Assembly: GCA_945903305.1 (NCBI GenBank) | Contig: CAMDOA010000016.1 | Coordinates: 1 to 47,597, forward strand | Length of the DNA: 47,597 nucleotides | Origin: Chitinophaga pinensis | Lineage (GTDB): Bacteria; Bacteroidota; Bacteroidia; Chitinophagales; UBA10324 | Direction of reading: 5' to 3' | Shown here: piece by piece, positions 42,101 to 44,943 of the stretch | Position numbering within the stretch: position 1 is the stretch's first letter | Layout: each line of letters begins with the position of its first letter | The notes under the pieces: model-generated | What the model saw: the letters and a program-made list of their open reading frames with translations, nothing else | Told to the model about the DNA's origin: nothing | Database searches by the model: none | Translations under genes and position numbers: made by a program

Positions 42101-44179
42101 TGTTGCTGTATAATTTCCTGAAATTGTATAGGTAACTGAAACTATGGGTGAAAAAGCAACAGGCGGATTTCCACCCGGAATAATCCATGTATAAGTTTGA
42201 GCTCCAAGCGAAGATGTTCCATCTAAAGTAACGATGTATGGGAATGCACAAGTTCTTGAAAGAGTTGCATCAGCCACCGGAGGATATAAATACACCATGT
42301 CGGCAATGGTTAAAGTATCATTACATCCATAATTAGAAACAATTAATGTTACATCAAAAAATCCGGTGTCGTTATAGGTGTAAGTTGGATTCTGTTGATT
42401 CGATTCATTATTATAATTAGGCACACCATGAAAATCCCAAGTGTAAGTTGTATAGCTATAAGTACCTGTTGATTGATTAGTAAAATAAATTGGCTGATTG
42501 GCACAGTTAACCGTTGGAGTTGCTGTGAATGCAGTTGCCGGCAATGTTCCGGCGCAAACTTCATTCGGCATTATTACAGTGTCTTTGCAACCTTCAGCAT
42601 TTGTTGTAATTAACGAAATGGTATAGCATCCCGGATTATTATAAGTGTGCGAAGGATTTTGAGAAGTTGAAGTATTTGCTGCTCCGCTTGATGGATCGCC
42701 AAAATCCCAAAACCACGAAACAGGATTGTTGGTGCTTGAAGTTGAATTGAAATTTACAGATAAAGGAACACAACCACTTGTTGGGTCAGCATCAAAATTT
42801 GCAACCGGACAAGTAATGGTTAAAAAATTTGGTGTACTGTAACTATCTGTACATCCAAAATCATCAGTTACTAATAAGCTTGCCGAGTAAGTTCCGCAGG
42901 CCACATAATTTATTGTATCCGGCGATGATGTATTTGCACTTGCCGGACTTCCGCCCGAAAAACTCCATGCATAAGAAAGATTTGAGCCGGTTGAAGAATC
43001 GATAAACGAAATGGGGTTCGGACGCAGGCAGGTATTTAATAATCCATCAATTGAATAAAAAGCATTAGGTGGAGTGTGAGTGACTACAGTTGAGCAATTG
43101 GTAGCGAAGCATCCGCTTCCGAAGTCAATATCAAGACAAATTGAAAATGTTCCTGTATCGCTTATTAAAACAGAAGCATTTTGAGAAGTTGAATTTGAAA
43201 TGCTTCCGGAAGGAGTTATAGACCAACTATATCCAAGAGGTGTGCTCGATGCAATTCCACTTAACGAAATATTTAAAGGAGGACACCCTTGAATAGCGCT
43301 CAAAGTCATATCAGCAGTATTATTTGCTATCACAACATAATCATCATAAGTAATAGTATCAGTGCAGCCATTAGCATCTGTAATTATTAAAGTAGTAGAA
43401 TAATTTCCAGGTGTATTATATGTAACAATTGGGCTGGCAGAAGTGTCAGTTGCTGGATCTCCACCATAAAAAATCCATTCATAAGTAAATGGCGCTAATC
43501 CGCTTGAACTTGAATCAGAATATGTAACAACAAAAGGAGCTGAACAAGAAGTTGGAACGGTTGAAGTGAAATCTGCTTGTGGCGGTGTGTAAACACAAAG
43601 CAAATCGGTCATCGTGGTATCAGCAACACAATCATAAGAGTTTGTAACAATTAAAGTTACTTGTTTGCATCCGGCATCAACATAAGAATGATTCGGTGAT
43701 GCGCCTGTTCCGGAATATCCATCTCCAAAATCCCAATCATAGTTTGTAAGACTTCCACTTCCGGCAATAGAACCTGTACTGTTAAATGTTACGGGATAAG
43801 GAATACAACCTGAAACATCTGATGTACTAAAATTTGCGGTTGGGGAGCACCAAACAGTGACTGACTGGGTAGAAGTATCAGCATCACCGTTTCCATCAGT
43901 TATAATTAACTGAACACTATATGTTCCGCAATTTAAAAAAGTAGTACTTGGATTTTGGAATATTGAATTTACGCCAGGATAAACCCCAAAATTCCACTGG
44001 TAGCTAAGTGGAGCAACGCCTGTTGACGAATCGGCAAAAGTATAAACCGCAGGGTTGCAATTTGGAACCGGTAAGTTGATGTTGAAATTTGCAACTGGTT
44101 GCGCCTTCAGGCTAAAGGCCGTAAACCAGAGCGAAAATATGAAGATGATTAGTCCTCTGCAAAAAGTAGTGCTACCCAT
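20846..44179 (-). CDS. Giant SprB-like T9SS-exported surface adhesin, 7777 residues
   Basis: A single open frame of 23.3 kb, about half the window, with no frameshift. The signal peptide is MGSTTFCRGLIIFIFSLW, cleaved near LKA/QP. The architecture is 15 PKD domains (residues ~27-1313), one Ig-like unit (to ~1392), 54 SprB-type repeats (~1393-5486) interrupted by one divergent domain (~3330-3413), ~27 Ig-like repeats with two inserted domains (~5487-7681), and a CHU_C domain (~7682-7777) ending KKGNVTLIR. SprB of Flavobacterium johnsoniae (about 6500 residues) is a mobile gliding adhesin exported by T9SS with SprF, so an adhesion or gliding role is likely but inferred. Paired Cys flank most SprB units and may form disulfides. 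From 1235 to 7454 there is one Lys and no Arg. Small antisense frames inside it are shadows. Confidence 0.95.
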   Translation of the reverse strand: MGSTTFCRGLIIFIFSLWFTAFSLKAQPVANFNINLPVPNCNPAVYTFADSSTGVAPLSYQWNFGVYPGVNSIFQNPSTTFLNCGTYSVQLIITDGNGDADTSTQSVTVWCSPTANFSTSDVSGCIPYPVTFNSTGSIAGSGSLTNYDWDFGDGYSGTGASPNHSYVDAGCKQVTLIVTNSYDCVADTTMTDLLCVYTPPQADFTSTVPTSCSAPFVVTYSDSSSSGLAPFTYEWIFYGGDPATDTSASPIVTYNTPGNYSTTLIITDANGCTDTITYDDYVVIANNTADMTLSAIQGCPPLNISLSGIASSTPLGYSWSITPSGSISNSTSQNASVLISDTGTFSICLDIDFGSGCFATNCSTVVTHTPPNAFYSIDGLLNTCLRPNPISFIDSSTGSNLSYAWSFSGGSPASANTSSPDTINYVACGTYSASLLVTDDFGCTDSYSTPNFLTITCPVANFDADPTSGCVPLSVNFNSTSSTNNPVSWFWDFGDPSSGAANTSTSQNPSHTYNNPGCYTISLITTNAEGCKDTVIMPNEVCAGTLPATAFTATPTVNCANQPIYFTNQSTGTYSYTTYTWDFHGVPNYNNESNQQNPTYTYNDTGFFDVTLIVSNYGCNDTLTIADMVYLYPPVADATLSRTCAFPYIVTLDGTSSLGAQTYTWIIPGGNPPVAFSPIVSVTYTISGNYTATLFVTNDSTGCTDQLNVSIPIRDVEANFTGTPLSGCAPLTSCMTNTSVDAVSYAWLVTNSSGTTVATSTSTNPCFTLTAPGIYSVRLIATDMFGCKDTLLRPSYITVYAPVVDFSGLPLEGCSPLTVDFTDLTTSPTSTPVSWSWNFGDPTSGINNTSTLQNPSHTYNLSGYYTVTLSVTDDQGCTKTKTITNYIQVIHPEASFILTDTTVCQGTTACFINTSAGTGLTYDWDFGNGNTSTSSNPCYTYTVNGFYDITLIATDMYGCIDTISINDYVNVTKPTANLVADTLGSTCPPLLVQFTNLSADVDSSSTYYWQFGDGQVSSAPNPSHIYNIAGTFDVTLYVTNQNGCKDTIVFNDYITIGGPEGFINGLPTSGCVSHFTCFEATSPTTISFTWNFGDGAVEVGGDSICHTYTSTGTFYSELILNDGVGCVYAIPVGVVVVNGANCDFNLDNPFLCDNGTTQFTDASYGTSPVATWDWNFDDTASGAQNTSSLENPSHFFASPGTYSVTLNITTVDGCTNSHVDTVIVQSAPVVYFARIDSSVCAPDTIHFYDQTVSASPIENWYWNFDDPTSGVLNTDTLQNTLHFYQFPGTYNVTLTVVAENGCSDVITLPVYVHDTVIANACPDQIICSGSSALLTASGGATYSWSPTTGLSNPNVSSPIASPTITTSYTVTISNIYGCFDLDSTVVTVNPLPVVASLTANADTCADNQAQAWVVASNGTPSYTYSWNTNPIQTTDAVINLHGGNTNTVIITDANGCTVSQSIYIIDLEEPDADASDNNSTCGYSNGNAWVTVSGGNGGNTYLWNTGATTSSISNLPAGNYEVTVTDQFGCSDDDDTNINNIAGPTATIAANNTTCGNSNSFVNLIPSGGTNPLTYNWSSGATTQDLTNMSAGTYTVTVTDANSCTAIDSTTFINILGPTISFTQIDATCQLDNASIDVTITNGTAPFIYNWNGFVYTTEDLANIPSGNYNLTVTDANSCTDVLNVIITDTQIPILTNTSSNSTCGNNNGSIDLTVTGGATPYTFLWSNGETTEDVDSILAGTYEVTVTGSNGCTVLSIINVNDLTAPALTITPTHNTCTLDNGSIDLSLSGGTPSFSYLWSNGETTQDLSNLVIGTYLVTVTDGNGCLAFENATLINIPGQTLSSTADSSTCGNSNGAIDLNTIGGTAPYFYSWTNGATTEDLNSVVAGVYSVTVTDANACTAVETQTINNVDGPAISSTTVNSTCGNNNGSIDITVSGGTAPYAFDWNSGAFTSEDLTNIPSGIYTVIVTDLNNCTINSIITLNNTAGPILSAINSNTTCGSANGIIDLTVIGGTSPYTFDWNSGTYFTEDISNLTIGTYTVVVTDSNLCEATITEIIIDVAGPTASAVASDVTCSANNGTVTLTVVDGTAPFTFMWSNSATTQNLNGLTTGIYDVTITDANLCTTTASAIVSDVPGPFSAMATSSATCGNNNGSIDLDVTAGIAPYNYTWSNGATTQDVSGLVIGWYYATITDQNFCVLYDSAEVVNINGPSLVISSIDETCGSTNGQVYLSVNNGTSPYTFNWSNGATTQNLNYIVAGNYSVTVTDANNCSDISSASIINIPGPTAITLGSQNSVCGNNNGSVWVEVTGGTAPYSYLWNTAPAQANDTAYNLVGGSSYSVTVTDSNACVITGTIALTNIDGPSSSIIQTNCTCGEFNGAADLTVSAGTAPYSFIWSNGETTEDIDSLQFGTYSVTITDANGCTSISSTNVLDIFGPYITYTAINTTCGNPNGSIDVTVLGGTAPFFYNWNSGQFATQDLLNLAAGSFTLELADAAGCQVDSTIILIDVPGPIVNATSTPSTCGFNNGNALATVVGGSTPFSYSWSNASIDSFATNLLAGTYSLQVSDSNGCVANDTTTLVNIAGPTLSLSYSDATCGLNNAMIDLTVTSGTAPYTYDWNTGIYFTEDLNNLGAGLYYVVVIDSNTCQEIAMQNITAAPAPIMASVVSNATCSNANGTIDVTVTSGTAPYNFYWNNGSTTEDLNNLVAGNYFITVTDGAGCVLIDSFTVTGSTQPTLALTSTNANCGINDGAIDLTITGGTLPIIINWSNGSTTEDLDSLGAGNYVVSLTDSFGCIASDSVIIIQNNGPELTINSTNESCTGNDGAVNIDISGGTLPLTILWSNGSTTEDISAVSAGTYFVTVSDANGCTAEATADVLPTTPPSISYISTNTNCGASNGTIEVSVFGGSYPLNYLWSNGATTQDLDSLVAGIYFITLTDAANCSVIDSITITDSPAPVAIVDSTFDAGCNNTGVIYVSVSGGISPYTYSWSNAATTEDINNLAAGTYTVIVTDSLGCTSTTNATINSSTPQIVSSIASNESCNNANGTITLTVIGGTSPFTYNWNNGATTANISSLTANNYSVTVTDSLGCAVTLSETVNNNSGSALSLATTNSTCDLSNGTIDLTISGGTSPFTILWSSGSTDEDISGLAVGNYSVTVTDINLCTSTATATINTIPVMNLNYSTTNAICANANGAINLTVTSGTSPYTYAWSNGATTQDLSGVVAGIYDLTVTDFSGCQIDTAFTINSTSNFTMTLNAGTSVCQTPTGTINVVLNGSGTAPYQYYWSHDTAYHDDHSNWLVPGLYTITAVDASGCTVTNSIVVGMQGGSPNAGINYTGNVCENQGSVTFSHQGGTSQLDSIHWYLGNGAMGNWTPYTYTYTAPGTYTVTEVVYKGFCTDTATVTVTIYPGPVANGNTLDPICNPLNSGNIDLNISGGTNPLSYQWSNGSTSQDLSNINAGNYSVTVIDANGCTVAASYNLTAPISPVAVTTTTLALCALPSGTVDLTVSNGSSPYTYSWSNGETTEDLLNVLSGNYNVIVTDQSGCTVNANSIVSGTTGLTLNAVATNTSCGLINGSIDVTVSGGTSPYSYSWNTGETISDLNNLLDGLYDVTVTDANGCQSIGSWIINPSTILIAAISNVIEPSCISGGVIVIDVAGGTIPYTYIWSNGATTEDQTGLSGGNYSLTVIDAYGCTSTVNSVLTSPVPPVSSVIITNSNCSLGNGAIDLSVSGGASPYTYFWSTGSTNQDLDSLYPATYTVYVTDSAGCADSVVAIINTTVGPALTGILTQPGCYGTYGSVTVSATGGTSPYNYLWSTGDTVNNISSLSLGGYSVTVIDNNGCQDIESFVVDSSNSEILIDSLVNDATCLNSNGAIDITVSGGISPYTYSWSNAATTEDITNLSAGTYTVIVTDLLGCTTSTNATINNSIPQTLSLTATNESCNNSNGTITLTVTGGTSPFTYTWSNGATTQDLTNLSAGNYDVTVTDSLGCVATTTATITNSILPTIAMIATNANCNQADGSINLTVAGGTSPFSYSWSSGSTTEDISSLAIGTYVVTVTDVLGCSVIDSISISSTSAPVLALSMTNANCNQADGTIDLTISGGVSPYTIAWSNSATTEDLNGAGAGNYTVVVNDIMGCSVTNSISVGNNNGPSITTTSVDASCLNNNGSVDITISGGATPYTYAWSNGSTTADVLNLSSGSYSVTVTDSTGCQVLSTSLINAASTPVSSLIATDANCNQNNGAVNLTVSNGSAPYTYLWSNGATTQNIASLTSTNYLVTITDASGCIISDSISVGNLNGPSLTSTSIQSTCGNANGSVSLNVTGGILPYTYNWSNGSTTANISSLTANSYSVTVTDASGCSLIDSFTITTTVAPTLALSMNNSNCGIANGTIDLTISSGVSPYSILWNNGNTNEDLSALTSGNYSVTVTDVVGCTATGSITVGNNLAPTLSATITNETCLNSDGAIDVATSGGTSPFIYLWNNGSTSEDLTSLTAGNYTVTATDINGCTASTSATIISSPTSPIATLIASTANCNQSNGQINLSVSSGTAPYIFSWSTGQTTEDISNLAAGNYIVTITDVMGCAIQDSIFVGNTNGPVITSTMIQSTCEIANGSISITVTGGTLPYTYNWSNGATTQNISSLTANSYSVTVSDAAGCLAFDLIIINTTTLPVSVAAMTNANCNQNDGSVDLTITNGTAPFIYSWSNGATTQNISSLTANSYFVTITDVYGCSTTDSIIVGDNQGPELSVAPLDATCTNDNGSIDISISGGVSPFSFVWNNGATTEDLIGLSAGNYFVTVTDTNGCTANANATILSAPSPFASAISTSTNCNNANGAINLTVTNGFAPYTYLWNNGETTQDIDSIVAGNYSVSITDVAGCVITNSSVVGNISGPAITASLIQSTCENANGAIDITISGGVLPFTFIWNTSSSNDDLINIVAGNYSITVTDASGCVAINSFTINTTPLPVASLTAVNANCAQADGSVDLTISGGTAPYSVVWNNGATTQDLNNVMAGFYSVIVSDVNGCVASDTIAVDNNNGPSATYTTINSSCGNNNGSLDLTVVGGTAPYNYIWSNGLTTEDISSLLLGNYLVTVTDASGCNAYTLVSILTTPLPVAAFITTPSNCNQGNGAIDLIASVGASPYTYLWNNGATTENIDSVVTGIYSVTITDSLGCVGTDSVAVNNLNGPAISLLTTQPSCSSMMGAIDASATGSVPPYTYNWSNGATTQNIDSLFSGYYYVTVTDAIGCQSYDTTIINDLSTPYIELDLVTNVNCSTTGSIAITMSGGNAPYTFVWSNGSTTEDLNNLFTGNYALTVTDNSGCTDTISAIINGAFAQTISLTAVPSNCNISNGSVDLTVVGGIAPYNFVWNNGSTTEDLDSLVAGFYTATVTDAQGCVAIYSIVVGNIAGPVAISIIVQPTCLIATGSVDLSVTGGNAPYTFVWNNSSTTEDLNSVSGGIYSVTITDAIGCQTFGTYSLIGISPINLVVNAVAPICQGDSALLIATGAVTYSWTPSFGLSSTTDSSVYASPSVSMTYIVTGFDSLGCLDTASVVVNVNPLPTISASSFNSTLCYGDSTLIVVNGGSAYTWSPSTGINFISNDSVFVQPIASTTYTITGTDLFGCSSSSTIAVGVMPQIAMVVSSPDTSLCFGEFTILSATGADTYTWSPSSSLNSSSGAFVIASPTVTTTYYLTGYDLNGCSATDSLIVIVHPPVVIAVNPMNPTICAGSSVNLMAIGAVTYEWSPSTGLNATTGSLVIATPSITTTYIVTGTDSFGCVGFNAVIVSIGTSLSLNLNNSAPVICEGTATTLIVGGVLNATYSWTPSVTFLDTTGMTVSVNPATNSTYTVIATDQYGCTGTTTATVTVNATPTINANNASVCFGTSSTLTVIGAVNYSWSPSTGLSNTSGDTQIAAPDSTTTYTIIGIDSLGCADTTQSVVTVNPLPVLTATPSTNSICNGSSAIINVSGAATYQWTPSTGLSADTGSVVSALPLVTTTYTIFGTDTTGCTNSVTAIVNVGAPVTIVNTPMNPSLCFGDSIVISLAGAIDYLWTPSTGLNTSTGAVVVANPTVTTSYTVVGTDINGCTGSVVINIIINPLPIVTGMNATICAGQSTTLSTSGAYLYMWVADLTLSGYYDSTTVATPLTTTTYSLTGMNIYGCMDTALFVVNVNPLPNVSIDGLDPTYCIASGADSFTVSPMGGTLTGVGLVGNTFDPSLVGIGGPYYLTYTYTDSLGCSNTDIDTTSVNNNAFISASSSNAIICNSSSTTLSVIGGVTYSWSPSTGLNNTTGASVIATPTVTTTYFVNGINAAGCFGADSVIVNVAPPVQLAIVAFADSICAGSSTLISVNGGMNYTWSPAVNSSNANGDTVNVSPITTTTYTVTGIDVNGCSADTIVVVNIIPQPIVTVNSASVCSGDAAILVAQGATTYNWISLASTNDSVTVQPIVSTSYTVIGYTSTCSDTAIAIVSMVTPPVVSVNNATTCSGIAATLIANGASTYTWMPGNLNGTSVSVSPNTTTTYTAIGNNGSCADTAMAVVIVNASPVATLSGLNNSYCTNNPADTLIGIPAGGIFSGVGVNGNIFYPSQVTGSSTTVTYTYTDSLSCSAIDTQTVTMNGGGVIIVNPASSTICNSTSAIITASGAITYSWAPSTGLNTTTGDQVVASPSVNTTYTVTGTTASGCVAQTTSEIIIAPNIFVNVIASNDSICLGQTISMTATGGLSYSWSPSTFLSSTIGNTVSASPSSNITYTVVATGAAGCSGQTIVPITLLPNPIVTVSTDTICVGQFATLVASGAANYHWSTNALGNTISVNPTTTTAYSVVGMNGVCADTATTFVTVNPLPVINTISSGNFICNGGTVQINASGASTYVWTPSTGLNTTIGSTVTASLTTSTTYTVSGIDMNGCANTQSVPVNVALPVIITTNSSDTSICIGESVELNVNGANNFTWSPSTGLSGTNGTSVTANPTVTTTYTVTGTDINGCTAVSLITVNVNPLPVIIASSTSATLCTSASATLSATGAANYFWSPSVGLSSTTGNSIQAQPNSSVTYTVTGIDSFGCAATSSVNIIVYPVPAISITSANPTICFGASATLNASGASTYSWSPSTNLNSTNTPSVIANPTTTTTYTVNAIDVNGCSATATSIITVQPLPVLVATALDSTLCVGQSTILSVSGALNYIWSPSVSLSSATGSFVTANPAGNTTYQIIGTDNLGCQSTTLIPVIINPIASVVIPTIPAICPGEFATLVATGAVNYLWSTNALGDSIAVNPVVNTTYSVTGTDANGCTATATSIVTINPVPTISAVSSQNNFCVGQTAILTANGTVSYTWTPSISLSSSTGNTVTANPTGTTTYTIVGTNSFGCTNTTEIEIVVYQLPMAAAGPDADLCEGEFAQLSASGGTTYEWTPQTGLDNPYISNPMAAPSTSMSYIVNVGNQNGCYASDTINVTIHMKPNVNAGPSHTVCYPYSALLQGDGAAFYNWTPSLYLDDSTLQEPTCTPQFDITYTLTVSDSFGCSASDTVSVKVKLPFTITADPDITMCRNNAAQLNAFGGNNYLWTPTAGLDNPYVPNPIASPSVTTTYIVTSTDGVCYMSTDTVVVTINQLPIVYAGADADLLYGSTYQLYGFANGGTIEWTPSDFLSCTDCFNPIVNHLNTPMTYTLTVTDSLGCRAEDDVRISLTCDEDLVYVPNAFTPNGDHKNDIFRIRTYGLSEVKAFRVFNRWGEMVFETYDVSVGWDGSWQGEACAPAVFVYYLEGTCANGQEVLKKGNVTLIR
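21136..27723 (-). repeat. Ig-like repeat array of the adhesin (about 27 units plus two inserted domains)
   Basis: Units of about 75 residues with the pattern I/VCxGxSxxLxxxGAxxYxWSPSTGL, then TTTYTVTGTDxxGC and VxVNPLP, each starting and ending near a Cys. Two different domains (about 25430-25650 and 24310-24550) interrupt it; they share a GLxxxYC start and a YTYTDSLxCS end. The last three or four units before CHU_C are more diverged and regain Lys and Arg. Confidence 0.88.
27724..40003 (-). repeat. SprB-type repeat array (54 units counted)
   Basis: 12.3 kb of units about 76 residues apart. The consensus is CGNxNGSIDLTVSGGTxPY, then TYxWSNGATTEDL, then AGxYxVTVTDxxGC, with a linker of about 25 residues. 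This matches SprB repeats. Each core has a Cys at both ends. Copies diverge freely at DNA level, but blocks such as those near 32190-32600 and 34870-35290 remain very alike. Confidence 0.92.
33940..34190 (-). other. Single divergent domain interrupting the SprB array
   Basis: About 83 residues (~3330-3413), starting near NAGINYTGNVC and ending VTIYPGP, with HWYLGNGAMGNW and YTAPGTYTVTEVVY. The pattern is PKD- or Ig-like rather than SprB. It contains K3397, the only basic residue (other than His) I find between R1234 and K7455. The unit just before it is also aberrant and His-rich. Confidence 0.8.
40004..40242 (-). other. Lone Ig-like unit joining the PKD and SprB blocks
   Basis: About 80 residues (NACPDQIICSGSSALL, SWSPTTGLSNPNV, ending VTVNPLP) of the same type as the C-terminal Ig-like array, placed between the last PKD domain and the first SprB repeat. 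Confidence 0.8.
40243..44101 (-). repeat. Fifteen N-terminal PKD domains of the adhesin
   Basis: Units of about 80-90 residues with PVANFxxxPxxGCxPLxVxF, then the PKD core YxWDFGDGxxS (variants WNFGDP, WQFGDG, WSFSGG), NPSHTY, and GxYxVTLxVTDxxGCxDT. PKD domains are beta-sandwiches common in surface proteins. Basic residues occur here, unlike in the following blocks. Confidence 0.9.
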
Positions 44180-44261
44180 TTTTGAGATTTGTAAGTCTTT
44201 ATACTATGACTACCTATATATAGTTACCTTATATTGAAAACATTTTACTATTGGCAAAAAA

Positions 44262-44293
44262 AAAGGAAGGAACCCGATTGGTTTCCTTCCTTT
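44262..44293 (-). terminator. Strong rho-independent terminator upstream of the giant gene
   Basis: On the minus strand, AAAGGAAGGAA (44293-44283), a 10-base loop, TTCCTTCCTTT (44272-44262) and a long T run. It ends transcription from the two small genes, so the adhesin gene must start from the remaining ~80 bases before its ATG. On the plus strand the downstream sequence is less T-rich. Confidence 0.85.
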
Positions 44294-44322
44294 ACTTTTA
44301 ATTTTTTCTGAAATTGTTATTC

Positions 44323-44493
44323 CTAATTAGCTGTAGATTTTTTAAATTTTTTAAGCGATTTAGACCGCGGTTTACGATTCTTCTTTTTTAAATAGAAGTC
44401 AAATGTTTTTGCAGGGTTATCTGTTCCATCATCATCATTTTTCATCTTCATAATGATGTGAGTTCCTGCAATTAAAGTACTGAAATTAAGCAT
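44323..44493 (-). CDS. Small basic protein of unknown function (56 residues)
   Basis: A short frame starting MLNFSTLIAGTHIIMK and ending KKFKKSTAN, with an Asp run (NDDDGTD) then a Lys/Arg-rich tail (YLKKKNRKPRSKSLKKF). It begins 15 bases after the stop of the 72-residue gene and ends just before a strong terminator, the placement expected of a real second gene. An internal ATG (44451) could give a 42-residue form without the hydrophobic lead. The basic tail might bind nucleic acid or acidic protein; no family is recognised. Support is context only. Confidence 0.5.
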   Translation of the reverse strand: MLNFSTLIAGTHIIMKMKNDDDGTDNPAKTFDFYLKKKNRKPRSKSLKKFKKSTAN

Positions 44494-44508
44494 ATAAATG
44501 AAATTTGA

Positions 44509-44727
44509 TTAAGCGGCTTCAAGCATTCCCATTTTCATGAGTTTTTTAATTTTTCTTTTACCCATAACAAAGTGCTCCTTTGTTAAAGGTTGTTTTTTTG
44601 CTAATTTAAACGCATCAATAAGCTCTTCAGCTGATTTGGTCATCAACCATTTCATAGGTGATTCCAGTTCAGGGAATTTCACTTCATAATGTGAAATTAA
44701 AAACTCAAGGTGTTCTTGTGGTGACAT
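44509..44727 (-). CDS. Small helical protein of unknown function (72 residues)
   Basis: A 72-residue protein without signal peptide or membrane segment. The first half is acidic and helical (SPQEHLEFLISHYEVKFPELESP), the second basic (FVMGKRKIKKLMKMGML). No family is recognised. It lies alone between the terminator of the PorP/SprF gene and the 56-residue gene, with a possible promoter at 44823-44848 and a leader of about 90 bases. Its place between two T9SS adhesin genes is suggestive, but a regulatory or chaperone role would be speculation. Confidence 0.6.
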   Translation of the reverse strand: MSPQEHLEFLISHYEVKFPELESPMKWLMTKSAEELIDAFKLAKKQPLTKEHFVMGKRKIKKLMKMGMLEAA

Positions 44728-44775
44728 GTTATTTTATTTTGGTGAATTGTCACACTTATACAAAATAAAATACAA

Positions 44776-44790
44776 AAAGGTTACACCTTT
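44776..44790 (-). promoter_or_regulatory. Short hairpin in the leader of the 72-residue gene
   Basis: AAAGGT/ACCTTT, a 6-bp perfect inverted repeat with a 3-base loop, about 50 bases before the start codon. It could be an operator or a leader structure; nothing else supports it. Confidence 0.25.
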
Positions 44791-44822
44791 ATGGTTAGTT
44801 AATATATTACTTTTAAAATTAC

Positions 44823-44848
44823 CAAAACTATTATAGTAAGTTATGCAA
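44823..44848 (-). promoter_or_regulatory. Possible promoter of the two small genes
   Basis: On the minus strand TAGTTTTG (44830-44823) fits TAnnTTTG, with TTG (44848-44846) 15 bases upstream, slightly shorter than the usual spacing. Transcription would start near 44817. Confidence 0.35.
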
Positions 44849-44885
44849 GTAGGAAGTAAAATAATTTATAGAATAAAAAGCAAAG

Positions 44886-44918
44886 AAAAGGCCCAACATT
44901 TTTGAAGTTGAGCCTTTT
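44886..44918 (-). terminator. Terminator of the PorP/SprF gene
   Basis: On the minus strand AAAAGGCTCAAC (44918-44907), a 9-base loop and GTTGGGCCTTTT (44897-44886) pair over 12 positions with one U-G wobble, followed by CTTT. It lies 26 bases after the PorP/SprF stop. Confidence 0.82.
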
Positions 44919-44943
44919 TATATATTACTAAAAACTTGAAATT

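Noticed and set aside
22923-44237. Many open frames of 60-130 codons on both strands within the adhesin gene
   Set aside because: They follow from the low-stop composition of the Thr/Asn/Gly-rich repeats, have Cys/Asn/Tyr-rich or Val-rich nonsense composition, and recur in the same phase relative to the repeat unit.
44323-44727. A toxin-antitoxin pair
   Set aside because: The sizes and spacing would fit, but neither protein shows a known toxin or antitoxin motif.
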